DNA of 11,723 nucleotides from Lachnospiraceae bacterium (GTDB lineage: Bacteria; Bacillota; Clostridia; Lachnospirales; Lachnospiraceae). The notes below the pieces were generated by a model that was not told the origin of the DNA, made no database searches, and saw only the letters and a list, made by a program, of their open reading frames with translations. Shown piece after piece: positions 1 through 7,373 of the stretch. The stretch lies in NCBI GenBank assembly GCA_014804285.1, contig JAAVAA010000046.1, positions 1 through 11,723 of the forward strand, read 5' to 3'. Both the position numbers and the translations under genes were made by a program. Every line of letters starts with the position of its first letter. Position 1 is the first letter of the stretch.

Positions 1-391
1 AGAATTGACGGAAGAGCTTTTTACGCGTGCATGCGAGTTCTTTCAGGATTATTATTCCGGATTTCCGAGGCAGACGGTAACTCCGTTTGTAAATCTTGGT
101 TATGCCTATATAAAATTTGCTGGGGAACACAAAAAAATGTTTGAGTTTGTGTTTTTATCGTCGCAGCGTTTTGGCAGAAGCATGTATGATCTTGTAAACG
201 GCAGCGGAGGAAATGTGAGCAGGGAAATCCAGGCTGCTGCCGGGCAGGGCTGTGAAAATGCGAGTGAACTGTTTATGAAAATGTGGATATTTATCCATGG
301 AGCGGCATGTATGGCACTTACAGGGGATTATGATCTTTCGGAAAGTGAAACAATACAGATTTTGAAGGATTCCTACAAAGCGTTTAAGTAA
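1..391 (+). CDS. TetR/AcrR-type regulator, C-terminal part (5' end outside window)
   Basis: This is the 3' end of a gene cut by the window edge. The frame is open from base 2, and the TTG at base 5 is not a convincing start. The roughly 129 visible residues are helical and resemble the ligand-binding and dimerisation half of TetR-family repressors (WHG / TetR_C_33 type). Recognisable stretches are FVNLGYAYIKFAGEHKKMF, a central FVFLSSQRFG, and a later WIFIHGAACMAL helix. The family is usually about 190 residues, so the N-terminal helix-turn-helix should lie just upstream. The stop is 18 nt before the RpiR-type gene, so the two regulators are probably co-transcribed. Target and ligand cannot be read from this part. 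The family call is moderate because the DNA-binding domain is not visible. Confidence 0.7.
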   Translation, partial: ELTEELFTRACEFFQDYYSGFPRQTVTPFVNLGYAYIKFAGEHKKMFEFVFLSSQRFGRSMYDLVNGSGGNVSREIQAAAGQGCENASELFMKMWIFIHGAACMALTGDYDLSESETIQILKDSYKAFK

Positions 392-409
392 GGAGAACAG
401 GGGAGTGCG

Positions 410-1339
410 ATGGAACAGCAGGAATATGATATTATAACCCGAATGAACGAAAAGTTCATGAAAATGAGTAAAGGCCATAAAGCAATTGCCTCCTATATTT
501 CGGATCATTATGAACAGGCTGTGTTCATGACAGCGGCAAAACTGGGAGAAACCGTAGGGGTTAGTGAATCTACGGTTGTTCGCTTTGCATCGGGACTTGG
601 TTATGACGGATATCCGGAATTTCAAAAGGAGTTGGAAAGCTGGGTTAAGAATAAGTTAAATACGGTGCAGAAGATTGGGACTAAGTATGGTAAGAGCACT
701 CAGTCTGAAATATTGAGTTCAGTTTTAAATGCAGATATCGAAAAGATACAGGATACCCTGGTCAGCCTGGATGCGGTAGCTTTTGAAGCGGCAGTGGATA
801 TTATTCTGGAGGCAGAGACTGTTTACCTGGTTGGAGTGAGAAGTTGTGAACCGCTGGCAGATTTCCTTCATTTTTATCTGAATATGATCAGAGGAAATAT
901 AGTTCTTTTAAAAACAACCAGCGTGACAGAAATGTTTGAGCAGATGATCCGGATCGGGGATAAGGATGCTATCGTGGGAATCAGCTTTCCCAGATATTCC
1001 ATGCGTACGCTGAAGGCAATGGAGTTTGCCAATGACAGAAACGCAAAGGTAATTACGGTTACAGATAGTATTCATTCACCGATGAATCTTTACTCTTCTT
1101 GCAACCTGCTGGCAAGAAGTGATATGGTTTCTATCGTTGACTCTCTGGTGGCTCCCTTAAGTCTGATCAATGCGCTGGTGGTAGCACTTTGCTTAAAGGC
1201 GCCGGAGGAGGTCAAGAAGAATTTAGAGACATTGGAAGAGGTTTGGAATAACTATCAGGTTTATTTGAATGATGAGATCAATTTTATTGACGAAGAACCG
1301 ATGTTGAATTATCCGCTGATGCGAAAAGAGGAATCATGA
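410..1339 (+). CDS. MurR/RpiR family transcriptional regulator (HTH + SIS)
   Basis: A 309-residue cytoplasmic regulator of typical RpiR length. The N-terminal HTH_6 domain covers about residues 10-80, with the recognition region VGVSESTVVRFASGLGYDGY (49-68), a family hallmark. A linker leads to a sugar-isomerase (SIS) domain at about 120-270, with the phosphosugar-binding strands VYLVGVRSCEPLA (138-150) and VGISFPRYSMRT (189-200). Family members sense phosphorylated sugars or amino sugars and control their catabolism. No sugar gene is nearby, so the effector is unknown. The start is supported by AGGAG and GGGAG motifs upstream of ATG 410. Its TGA overlaps the ATG of the flavoprotein gene (ATGA), implying translational coupling. 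Confidence 0.93.
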   Translation: MEQQEYDIITRMNEKFMKMSKGHKAIASYISDHYEQAVFMTAAKLGETVGVSESTVVRFASGLGYDGYPEFQKELESWVKNKLNTVQKIGTKYGKSTQSEILSSVLNADIEKIQDTLVSLDAVAFEAAVDIILEAETVYLVGVRSCEPLADFLHFYLNMIRGNIVLLKTTSVTEMFEQMIRIGDKDAIVGISFPRYSMRTLKAMEFANDRNAKVITVTDSIHSPMNLYSSCNLLARSDMVSIVDSLVAPLSLINALVVALCLKAPEEVKKNLETLEEVWNNYQVYLNDEINFIDEEPMLNYPLMRKEES

Positions 1340-2598
1340 GCAGAAAAGTTATAGTAATCGGAGGAGGGGCTGCCGGAATGATGGCAGCAATCGGCGCAGC
1401 TCTGGCCGGTGGAGAGGTAACGCTTCTTGAAAAGAATGAGAAGACGGGAAAGAAAATATATATTACCGGAAAAGGAAGATGCAACCTGACCAATGCCTGT
1501 GCTCCTGAGGATTTTTTTAATCATGTGATCAGTAATGGGAAATTTTTATACAGTGCCTTTTATCAGATGGATAATCAGGGAGTGATGGATTTTTTTGAAG
1601 AGGCAGGATGCAGGCTGAAAACGGAGCGGGGAGAGCGTGTTTTTCCGGTATCAGATCATTCCTCAGATGTGATTGCGGCATTAAACAGACAGATGGAAAA
1701 GGAGCAAGTAAAGGTTTTACTGAAAACACCTGCGGAAAGTCTCCTTTTTGATAGGGATAATAACAGAGTCCGGGGGATCCGGCTTGCAGACGGATGTGAA
1801 CTTGCCGCGGATGCGGTGATCATTGCTTCCGGAGGAAAATCTTATGAATCTACCGGTTCTACCGGTGACGGATATCGGTTTGCTAAGCAGGCAGGACATA
1901 CGATCAGAGATATCCATCCGGCATTGGTGCCGTTTACCGTGAAGGAGGAATGGTGTAAGCGCTTGCAGGGTTTGTCGCTTCGCAATGTTTCCATTGAACT
2001 TCTGAAGGACAAAAAGAAAATCTATGATGGGTTTGGGGAAATGCTGTTTACCCATTTCGGAGTCAGTGGACCGCTGATCTTAAGCGCCAGCAGCTATTAT
2101 GTTAAAAAATATGACAATATGCCGGTACGGCTATGTATCGATCTGAAACCGGCACTAACAATAGAGCAACTTGATAAACGGCTTGTAAGGGATTTTGAGG
2201 AAAGCAGAAATCGTCAGTTTAAAAATGCACTGGATGGGCTGTTGCCTGCAAAGCTAATACCTGTTATTGTGGAATTATCAGGGATCGCACCGGAAAAGAA
2301 GATCAATGAGGTAACAAAACAGGAGCGGAACCGGCTTACGGAGCTTTTGAAGAGACTGGAACTTACGGTTACGGGAACACGAGGATTTGCCGAAGCAATC
2401 ATAACGCAGGGAGGAGTAAATGTAAAAGAAGTCAATCCTTCCACCATGGAATCTAAGCTTGTTCAAGGGCTTTATTTTGCTGGGGAAGTGCTTGATTTAG
2501 ATGCGGTAACCGGAGGTTTTAATCTCCAGATTGCATGGTCTACCGGACATTTGGCAGGAATCAGTGCAGTTAAGAAAAAGGAGAGAGAAGAACAATGA
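1336..2598 (+). CDS. NAD(P)/FAD-dependent oxidoreductase, HI0933/YhiN/BaiN family
   Basis: A 420-residue flavoprotein. The N-terminal Rossmann FAD site is IVIGGGAAGMMAA (6-18), followed by the ribose-binding acid in LLEKNEKTGKK (E32). The family signature ITGKGRCNLTN lies at 43-53. A second signature, IIASGGKSYESTGSTGDGY (162-180), and the C-terminal FAD-contacting TGGFNLQIAWSTGHLAG (392-408) complete the HI0933 pattern. Length is normal for the family. Some members (BaiN/RdsA) are implicated in bile-acid dehydroxylation, but that name is applied broadly and cannot be assigned here. The physiological substrate is unknown. The start overlaps the RpiR stop, with an AGAGGA ribosome binding site inside that gene. 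The end overlaps cmk by 4 nt. This flavoprotein-cmk order is common in Clostridia. Confidence 0.93.
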   Translation: MSRKVIVIGGGAAGMMAAIGAALAGGEVTLLEKNEKTGKKIYITGKGRCNLTNACAPEDFFNHVISNGKFLYSAFYQMDNQGVMDFFEEAGCRLKTERGERVFPVSDHSSDVIAALNRQMEKEQVKVLLKTPAESLLFDRDNNRVRGIRLADGCELAADAVIIASGGKSYESTGSTGDGYRFAKQAGHTIRDIHPALVPFTVKEEWCKRLQGLSLRNVSIELLKDKKKIYDGFGEMLFTHFGVSGPLILSASSYYVKKYDNMPVRLCIDLKPALTIEQLDKRLVRDFEESRNRQFKNALDGLLPAKLIPVIVELSGIAPEKKINEVTKQERNRLTELLKRLELTVTGTRGFAEAIITQGGVNVKEVNPSTMESKLVQGLYFAGEVLDLDAVTGGFNLQIAWSTGHLAGISAVKKKEREEQ

Positions 2599-3263
2599 GT
2601 TTTCAAATTGCAATAGACGGACCGGCGGGAGCCGGAAAAAGTACTATAGCTAAAAGGGTGGCAAAGAAAAAAGAAATAATCTATGTGGATACCGGAGCTA
2701 TGTACAGAGCTATGGCATACTATCTTTTAAAACGGGGAGTCAACTCCGGGGATGCAGAGGCTGTGGAACGGGAGTGTGAAGGCGCCCGGATCTCTATCAG
2801 CTACGAAAATGGAGAGCAGGTAGTATGGTTAAATGGAGAAAATGTTAATGGTGTGATCCGGACAGAGAAAGTGGGACAAATGACTTCTGATGTCAGTAAA
2901 TATCCGAAAATAAGAGAGCAGCTTACCCTGCTTCAGAAAGAGCTTGCCAGCACCAATGATGTGGTGATGGATGGCAGAGATATAGGAACCTGCGTACTGC
3001 CGGAGGCGGATGTGAAAGTATACCTTACAGCCAGTGTGGAGGTAAGAGCAAAAAGAAGATATCTTGAATTGTCAGAAAAAGGAGTAAGCTGTGATCTTGA
3101 ACAGATTACAAAGGATATTGAGATAAGAGACCGACAGGATATGACCAGAGAAATTTCACCGCTTAAGCAGGCGGAAGATGCGGTTTTGGTCGATTCTTCC
3201 GATATGACCATTGATGAGGCAGTGGAGGTTATTTTAGGTTTATGTAAAGAAAATCAGCAATAG
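2595..3263 (+). CDS. cmk: (d)CMP kinase (cytidylate kinase)
   Basis: Transfers phosphate from ATP to CMP or dCMP, feeding CTP and dCTP pools in the cytoplasm. The 222 residues match the family length. The P-loop is GPAGAGKST (9-17). VDTGAMYRA (31-39) is the NMP-binding region, DGRDIGT (126-132) is the conserved nucleotide contact, YLTAS (143-147) precedes the lid, and RDRQDMTREISPL (178-190) is the usual C-terminal signature. The start overlaps the previous stop as ATGA, with AAGGAGAG a few bases upstream, so translation is probably coupled. The ispH gene follows after 27 nt. All catalytic motifs are intact, so this should be the functional housekeeping enzyme. Confidence 0.97.
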   Translation: MSFQIAIDGPAGAGKSTIAKRVAKKKEIIYVDTGAMYRAMAYYLLKRGVNSGDAEAVERECEGARISISYENGEQVVWLNGENVNGVIRTEKVGQMTSDVSKYPKIREQLTLLQKELASTNDVVMDGRDIGTCVLPEADVKVYLTASVEVRAKRRYLELSEKGVSCDLEQITKDIEIRDRQDMTREISPLKQAEDAVLVDSSDMTIDEAVEVILGLCKENQQ

Positions 3264-3290
3264 GCGGATTAGGAAAGGTATGGTTTTACA

Positions 3291-4139
3291 ATGGAGGTTT
3301 TGCTTGCAAAAAGCGCCGGATTTTGTTTTGGTGTAAAGCGCGCGGTTGAAAAAGTATATGAGCAGCTTGGTGAGAATGAGGAAATATATACATATGGACC
3401 TATTATTCATAATGAAGAGGTTGTAAAAGATCTGGAAATGAGGGGGGTACGGGTGATCGAAGGAGAGAAAGAACTGCAAGGGTTGACAAAAGGAACCCTG
3501 GTTATACGCTCTCATGGAGTATCCCGGAGAATTTATGAATTAATTGAGAAGAACGGTCTTAACTGTATTGACGTAACCTGTCCTTTTGTGAAGCGGATTC
3601 ACCAAATTGTGGAAAAGGAAAGCAGGCAAGGGAAGAAAACAGTCATTATCGGCAATGCCGGACATCCGGAGGTAGAGGGAATCAGAGGCTGGTCAAGTAC
3701 TCCGGCGGCAGTCATCGGGACGGTGGAAGAAGCGCAGATGTTTACGCTGGATGCAGGGGAATCGCTCTGTATTGTATCTCAGACGACATTTAACTACAAC
3801 AAATTTAAAGAATTAGTTGAAATTTTTCAAAAAAGAGGTTACAATGTTAATGTTGTAAATACTATCTGTAATGCAACGGAGGAACGACAGAAGGAAGCTG
3901 GTGAGATCGCGCAGAAGGTTGATGCGATGATTGTAATAGGTGGCAGGCACAGCTCCAATACGCAGAAATTGTTTGAGATCTGTCGTGAGAAATGTAAGGC
4001 CACTTATTTTATACAGACACTGGATGACTTGCATTTAGAACTACCTAAAACTGCTACTCTGGTGGGTATTACTGCAGGGGCTTCCACCCCTAACAATATT
4101 ATCGAGGAGGTTCAAAATTATGTCCGAATTAACTTTTGA
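3291..4139 (+). CDS. ispH: 4-hydroxy-3-methylbut-2-enyl diphosphate reductase
   Basis: Last enzyme of the MEP isoprenoid pathway. It reduces HMBPP to IPP and DMAPP with a [4Fe-4S] cluster. The three cluster cysteines are visible: C12 (SAGFCFGV), C97 (DVTCPFV) and C193 (NTICNAT). Substrate-binding residues are present as H40 (GPIIHNEEV), H75 (SHGVSRR), H125 and E127 (GHPEVEG), T166 (SQTTFN), the SSNT motif (221-224) and TAGASTP (261-267). The 282-residue length is typical. AGGAAAGG lies 12 nt before ATG 3291; an out-of-frame ATG at 3280 lies between. The last 20 nt overlap rpsA in another frame. In many Clostridia IspH is fused to S1. Here the frames differ by +1, and the stop follows TTT. Confidence 0.97.
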   Translation: MEVLLAKSAGFCFGVKRAVEKVYEQLGENEEIYTYGPIIHNEEVVKDLEMRGVRVIEGEKELQGLTKGTLVIRSHGVSRRIYELIEKNGLNCIDVTCPFVKRIHQIVEKESRQGKKTVIIGNAGHPEVEGIRGWSSTPAAVIGTVEEAQMFTLDAGESLCIVSQTTFNYNKFKELVEIFQKRGYNVNVVNTICNATEERQKEAGEIAQKVDAMIVIGGRHSSNTQKLFEICREKCKATYFIQTLDDLHLELPKTATLVGITAGASTPNNIIEEVQNYVRINF

Positions 4140-5277
4140 ACAAATGCTGGAAGAATCATTAAAGACAATACATACAGGAGAGGTAGTTGAGGGTACAGTC
4201 ATTGATGTCAAGCCTGAAGAGATCATTCTTAACATTGGCTATAAGTCAGATGGTATTTTGACCAGAAATGAATATACCAATGAGCCGGGTGTGGATCTCA
4301 CAAAGGTGGTCAAGCCGGGTGATACGATGGAAGTAAAAGTCCTTAAGGTGAACGATGGCGAAGGACAAGTTATTCTTACATACAAAAGACTGGCTGCTGA
4401 CCGTGGCAACAAGAGAATTGAAGAAGCCTTTAATAATAAAGAGATTCTTACCGCTAAGGTTGCGCAGGTTCTCGACGGCGGATTAAGTGTTATTATCGAT
4501 GAAGTAAGAATTTTCATACCGGCAAGTCTTGTATCGGATTCTTATGAGAAGGATCTGACCAAGTATGCAGGACAGGAAATTCAGTTTGTGATCAGTGAAT
4601 ATAATCCTAAGAGAAGAAGATACATCGGAGACCGCAAGCAGCTTTTGGTTGCTGAAAAGGCTGAAATGCAGAAGAAGCTTTTGGAGAGTATTCAGGTAGG
4701 TGACGTAGTAGAAGGTGTTGTCAAAAATGTGACGGATTTCGGTGCATTTATCGATATCGGCGGAGCAGACGGACTTTTACATATTTCAGAAATGTCATGG
4801 GGAAGAGTTGAAAATCCCAAAAAGGTATTTAAGGTAGGGGATGAGGTAAAATCCTTTATCAAAGAAATTTCAGGAACTAAGATTGCACTCAGCCTTAAGT
4901 TTGAGGATGCAAATCCTTGGAAAGATGCAGAGTCTAAGTATGCAGTAGGCAATGAGGTAACCGGTAAAGTAGCAAGAATGACGGACTTTGGCGCTTTCAT
5001 TGAGTTGGAGCCGGGTGTGGATGCACTGCTTCATGTTTCACAGATTTCCAAGGAGCACATCGAGAAGCCTGCTGATGTACTTAAAACTGGTGATGAGGTT
5101 ACAGCAAAGGTTGTTGATTTTAACAGCGAGGACAAGAAGATCAGTCTGAGCATTAAGGCAATGATGGCGCCGGAACCGGAAGCGGACGAGCAGGAGGCAG
5201 AGGAGGATGCAGATGTAGTATCTGTTGACATTGATGCTGTAATTTCCGCAGAAGAAGAAAAAGAGGCAGAGGAATAA
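4120..5277 (+). CDS. rpsA: 30S ribosomal protein S1 (four S1 domains)
   Basis: RNA-binding protein that helps mRNA engage the small ribosomal subunit. The 385 residues contain four S1/OB repeats at about 20-91, 107-178, 193-262 and 276-347. Repeats 3 and 4 carry the classical TDFGAFI and LLHISEMS / LLHVSQIS motifs. Repeats 1 and 2 are more divergent, as is usual. The tail (350-385) is very acidic. Four repeats is the Firmicute form; proteobacterial S1 has six. The start at ATG 4120 is set by GAGGAGG at 4104-4110, 9 nt upstream and inside ispH. Translation is therefore likely coupled to ispH, with a possible rare IspH-S1 fusion by frameshift. cheR follows after 22 nt. Confidence 0.95.
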   Translation: MSELTFEQMLEESLKTIHTGEVVEGTVIDVKPEEIILNIGYKSDGILTRNEYTNEPGVDLTKVVKPGDTMEVKVLKVNDGEGQVILTYKRLAADRGNKRIEEAFNNKEILTAKVAQVLDGGLSVIIDEVRIFIPASLVSDSYEKDLTKYAGQEIQFVISEYNPKRRRYIGDRKQLLVAEKAEMQKKLLESIQVGDVVEGVVKNVTDFGAFIDIGGADGLLHISEMSWGRVENPKKVFKVGDEVKSFIKEISGTKIALSLKFEDANPWKDAESKYAVGNEVTGKVARMTDFGAFIELEPGVDALLHVSQISKEHIEKPADVLKTGDEVTAKVVDFNSEDKKISLSIKAMMAPEPEADEQEAEEDADVVSVDIDAVISAEEEKEAEE

Positions 5278-5299
5278 ATGATAGTCAGGGTGGCTGAAT

Positions 5300-6082
5300 A
5301 TGACTTATGATTATGAGTGGTTTAAAGGTGCAGTTTTCCAGCTCACCAAGATAGATCTGAATGCTTACAAAGAGCGTCAGATGAAGCGTAGGATCGATGC
5401 GCTGATAACGAAAAATAATATCGTAGGATATGATGCATACGTTCAGGTGCTTAAGACGGATAAGGCAAGGTTTGAAGAGTTTGTCAATTACCTGACAATT
5501 AATGTTTCTGAATTTTACAGAAATCCGGAGCAGTGGCAGGTGATGGACAAGCAGATTATTCCGCAGTTGATCGGCAGATTCGGAAAGAGTTTGAAGGTTT
5601 GGAGTGCGGCGTGTTCTACCGGTGATGAGCCATATTCTCTTGTGATGGCATTGTCAAGACATATTCCGTTGAATATGATTCATGTTGTTGCTACGGATAT
5701 TGATAAGCAGGTGATTGCGAAAGCAAAGGTGGGACTGTACAATGAAAAAAGCGTTGCAGCAGTTCCGGAAGACCTAAAAAAGAAATTTTTTACAAAGGTT
5801 GGACTTTCTTATCAAATCTCTGATGAAATCAAATCAAGAGTTGAGTTTAAGGAACATAACTTGCTTGAAAGTAATTATCCGAAAGATTATCATATGATTG
5901 TTTGCCGAAATGTACTTATTTATTTTACGGAGGAAGCAAAGGATGAAGTATTCCGGAAGTTTTATCGTTCTCTTGCTCCGGGAGGAATTCTCTTTATTGG
6001 AAGTACAGAGCAGATTATCAATTACAGGGACATGGGATTTGATAGGAAAAATTCTTTCTATTATGAACATCCGGAGAAGTAA
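5300..6082 (+). CDS. cheR: CheR-type protein-glutamate O-methyltransferase
   Basis: A 260-residue SAM-dependent methyltransferase of the chemoreceptor family, which methylates glutamates on methyl-accepting proteins. The N-terminal helical CheR_N domain covers about residues 5-60. TINVSEFYRNP (67-77) is the conserved junction, though phenylalanine-phenylalanine-arginine is usual where FYR is seen here. The SAM site is WSAACSTGDEPYS (101-113) and ATDID (131-135). CRNVLIYF (202-209) and LAPGGILFIGSTE (225-237) complete the catalytic domain. AGGGTGG at 5287-5293 supports the start. The gene sits at the end of a translation and isoprenoid operon with no other chemotaxis gene in the window. It may serve chemoreceptors elsewhere or another target. 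A terminator follows within 10 nt. Confidence 0.93.
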   Translation: MTYDYEWFKGAVFQLTKIDLNAYKERQMKRRIDALITKNNIVGYDAYVQVLKTDKARFEEFVNYLTINVSEFYRNPEQWQVMDKQIIPQLIGRFGKSLKVWSAACSTGDEPYSLVMALSRHIPLNMIHVVATDIDKQVIAKAKVGLYNEKSVAAVPEDLKKKFFTKVGLSYQISDEIKSRVEFKEHNLLESNYPKDYHMIVCRNVLIYFTEEAKDEVFRKFYRSLAPGGILFIGSTEQIINYRDMGFDRKNSFYYEHPEK

Positions 6083-6090
6083 TGTTGAAG

Positions 6091-6123
6091 GAACCGTGAG
6101 TGATCATGGTTCTTTTTATTTTA
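6091..6123 (+). terminator. Rho-independent terminator after cheR
   Basis: A 9-bp stem (6091-6099 with 6104-6112; GAACCGTGA pairs with TCATGGTTC, one G-T pair) is closed by a GTGA tetraloop and followed by TTTTTATTTT. It starts 9 nt after the cheR stop and is the first clear terminator in the housekeeping run, so it likely ends that operon. The T-tract runs directly into the left arm of the 160-nt inverted-repeat element. Confidence 0.88.
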
Positions 6124-6282
6124 GCAGTTCAGCCAGACAGAAGAAATAGCAAAAAATGTGCTTGCACAAATTTTTTGCTATTTCTTCTGTCTGAGGGAAC
6201 GCCCCGTTAATGAGCAAGGAGTTGCGAAGCAACAGATAGCACCGTAGGTGCGTCCTTGCGAATGGGCGTGAGCTGAACTGCT
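6123..6282. repeat. 160-nt nested inverted-repeat element (MITE-like or structured RNA)
   Basis: The 321-nt gap between cheR and the hydrolase holds the terminator and this element. The outer arms AGCAGTTCAGC (6123-6133) and GCTGAACTGCT (6272-6282) are perfect 11-nt inverted repeats. Inside lie a long hairpin (6134-6193) and a branched domain. The branched domain has stem ACGCCC/GGGCGT (6199-6204 with 6264-6269) and then stem GCAAGGA/TCCTTGC (6214-6220 with 6253-6259). The latter encloses two hairpins, GTTGC-GAA-GCAAC (6221-6233) and GCACC-GTA-GGTGC (6239-6251). TTTA flanks both ends (6120-6123 and 6282-6285) if the outermost base pair is counted as flank. That would fit a short target duplication but is weak in A/T-rich DNA. 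No coding capacity was found. I do not recognise a named family. Confidence 0.75.
6134..6193. repeat. 60-nt near-perfect hairpin inside the element
   Basis: The left arm starts CAGACAGAAGAAATAGC (6134-6150) and continues with an A-run to 6157. The right arm is its exact reverse complement, ending CTGTCTG at 6193. A GTGC-TT-GCAC tip is separated from the main stem only by an extra AA/TT. The main stem is over 20 bp without mismatch. It lacks a T-tail after the stem, so it is not a simple terminator. It may act as a processing site, an end-recognition structure or a protein-binding palindrome. Confidence 0.8.
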
Positions 6283-6403
6283 TTATGTGGAACGAGATAT
6301 TCCGGATGATAAATTGATTAGCAAGCTCATTTTCGGGATTGTAGCCCTACAAAAAGTAGATTATAATGATAGTTATAATTTCAGAAATTACAGGAATAAC
6401 AAC

Positions 6404-7324
6404 ATGAAAATGAGTTTAAGAAATGAAATAGCAACAGTAATAGGAATTGAGCTTTCTAATCCTATAGTAAATATTAAATACAAGGTATTGAAGTCAACGC
6501 AAGAAGACGGATATACAAGGCAATTAATTGAATATGATTCGTATGGAGATAAGGTAAGTGCGTTTTTGCTTCTTCCGGAAAGTCTTGATAACAATCCGGC
6601 AATTCTTATCAATCATCAGCATAACAGAGAACATCATTTGGGAAAAAGTGAAGTCTGTGGTTTGGCGGGAAATCCATTGCAGGCTTTTGGATCGGAATTG
6701 GTAAAAAAGGGGTTTGTTGTGTTGGCGCCTGATTCAATATGCTTTGAAGACAGACGCAGGGATACATCTGTGGAGGGCTTTGATTTTTGGCAACATTTCG
6801 ATGAAATGTGTTATCGTATATTAAAAGGCGATTACCTGATGAAAAAAGTACTAAATGATGCCATGAATGGTATAACATTGCTTTCTAACCTTGATTATGT
6901 TGATAATAAAAGAATTGGAACTCTCGGACATTCATATGGTGGAAATACTGTTTTATTTCTTTCTGCACTAGATGAGAGAATTGCCTTTAGTTGTGCGAGT
7001 GGTAGCGCTTGCACTTTTGAAAATCGTATGTCAAACAATGTAGGAATTGAAATGGCAAGTGTAATTCCAAATTTTCATGGAAAATACGATATTGATGATT
7101 TAGTTTCTTGTATCGCACCAAGACGTTTACTTATCGTTTCTAGTGATGATGATAAATATTCAAAAGATGCTTCTTATATAGTTGCAAAAGCTAGTCCAAT
7201 ATACTCGGAATTTAATTCTTTGCATAACTTACAGCATAATAGATATCAAGGTGGTCATGCATTAACAAAAGAAAGATTTGATGATATTATAAAGTGGCTT
7301 GTTGCTAATAGTATTATGAAGTAA
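6404..7324 (+). CDS. Alpha/beta hydrolase (dienelactone hydrolase / acetyl-esterase-like)
   Basis: From ATG 6404 this encodes 306 residues of an alpha/beta hydrolase fold. The oxyanion-side strand is PAILINHQHN (64-73). The nucleophile elbow is IGTLGHSYGGN (171-181), with Ser177. The acid is probably Asp248 or Asp249 in IVSSDDDKYS, and the general base is His285 in QGGHAL. The triad is therefore complete. The FVVLAPDSICFEDRR segment (104-118) resembles cytoplasmic acetyl-esterase or dienelactone-hydrolase-like enzymes. No signal peptide is seen and the substrate is unknown. The frame is open further upstream (GTG 6287), but AGGA at 6392-6395, 8 nt before ATG 6404, favours the shorter form. 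The gene is noticeably A/T-rich and follows the inverted-repeat element, suggesting acquisition. Confidence 0.85.
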   Translation: MKMSLRNEIATVIGIELSNPIVNIKYKVLKSTQEDGYTRQLIEYDSYGDKVSAFLLLPESLDNNPAILINHQHNREHHLGKSEVCGLAGNPLQAFGSELVKKGFVVLAPDSICFEDRRRDTSVEGFDFWQHFDEMCYRILKGDYLMKKVLNDAMNGITLLSNLDYVDNKRIGTLGHSYGGNTVLFLSALDERIAFSCASGSACTFENRMSNNVGIEMASVIPNFHGKYDIDDLVSCIAPRRLLIVSSDDDKYSKDASYIVAKASPIYSEFNSLHNLQHNRYQGGHALTKERFDDIIKWLVANSIMK

Positions 7325-7346
7325 ATTCAGAAAGGAGAATTTGTAT

Positions 7347-7373
7347 ATGAGAAGATATGTTATGTTTGCATAG
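7347..7373 (+). CDS. Possible 8-codon leader ORF or gene remnant
   Basis: AAAGGAG (7331-7337) lies 9 nt before ATG 7347, which starts MRRYVMFA followed by TAG. The ribosome binding site is strong, but the ORF is tiny. Its stop codon is the first three bases of the left arm of the inverted repeat at 7371-7453, a geometry seen in regulatory leader peptides. Alternatively it is the start of a decayed gene: one frameshift at the stop would continue as ALAIAKNNGCCV before another stop. Neither reading is proven. Confidence 0.3.
   Translation: MRRYVMFA

Noticed and set aside
1284..1524. Minus-strand ORFs opposite the flavoprotein start
   Set aside because: Antisense shadows of the FAD-binding motif region; low-complexity translations.
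5898..6149. Plus-strand ORF overlapping the end of cheR
   Set aside because: It lies in another frame of the intact CheR catalytic motifs and crosses the terminator and hairpin; no family features.
6123..6282. Known mobile RNA, OMEGA/HEARO RNA or riboswitch
   Set aside because: No nuclease or transposase gene is adjacent and no diagnostic consensus was recognised, so no family name is given.
6123..6282. CRISPR array
   Set aside because: The repeats are inverted and nested, not regularly spaced direct repeats, and no cas gene is present.
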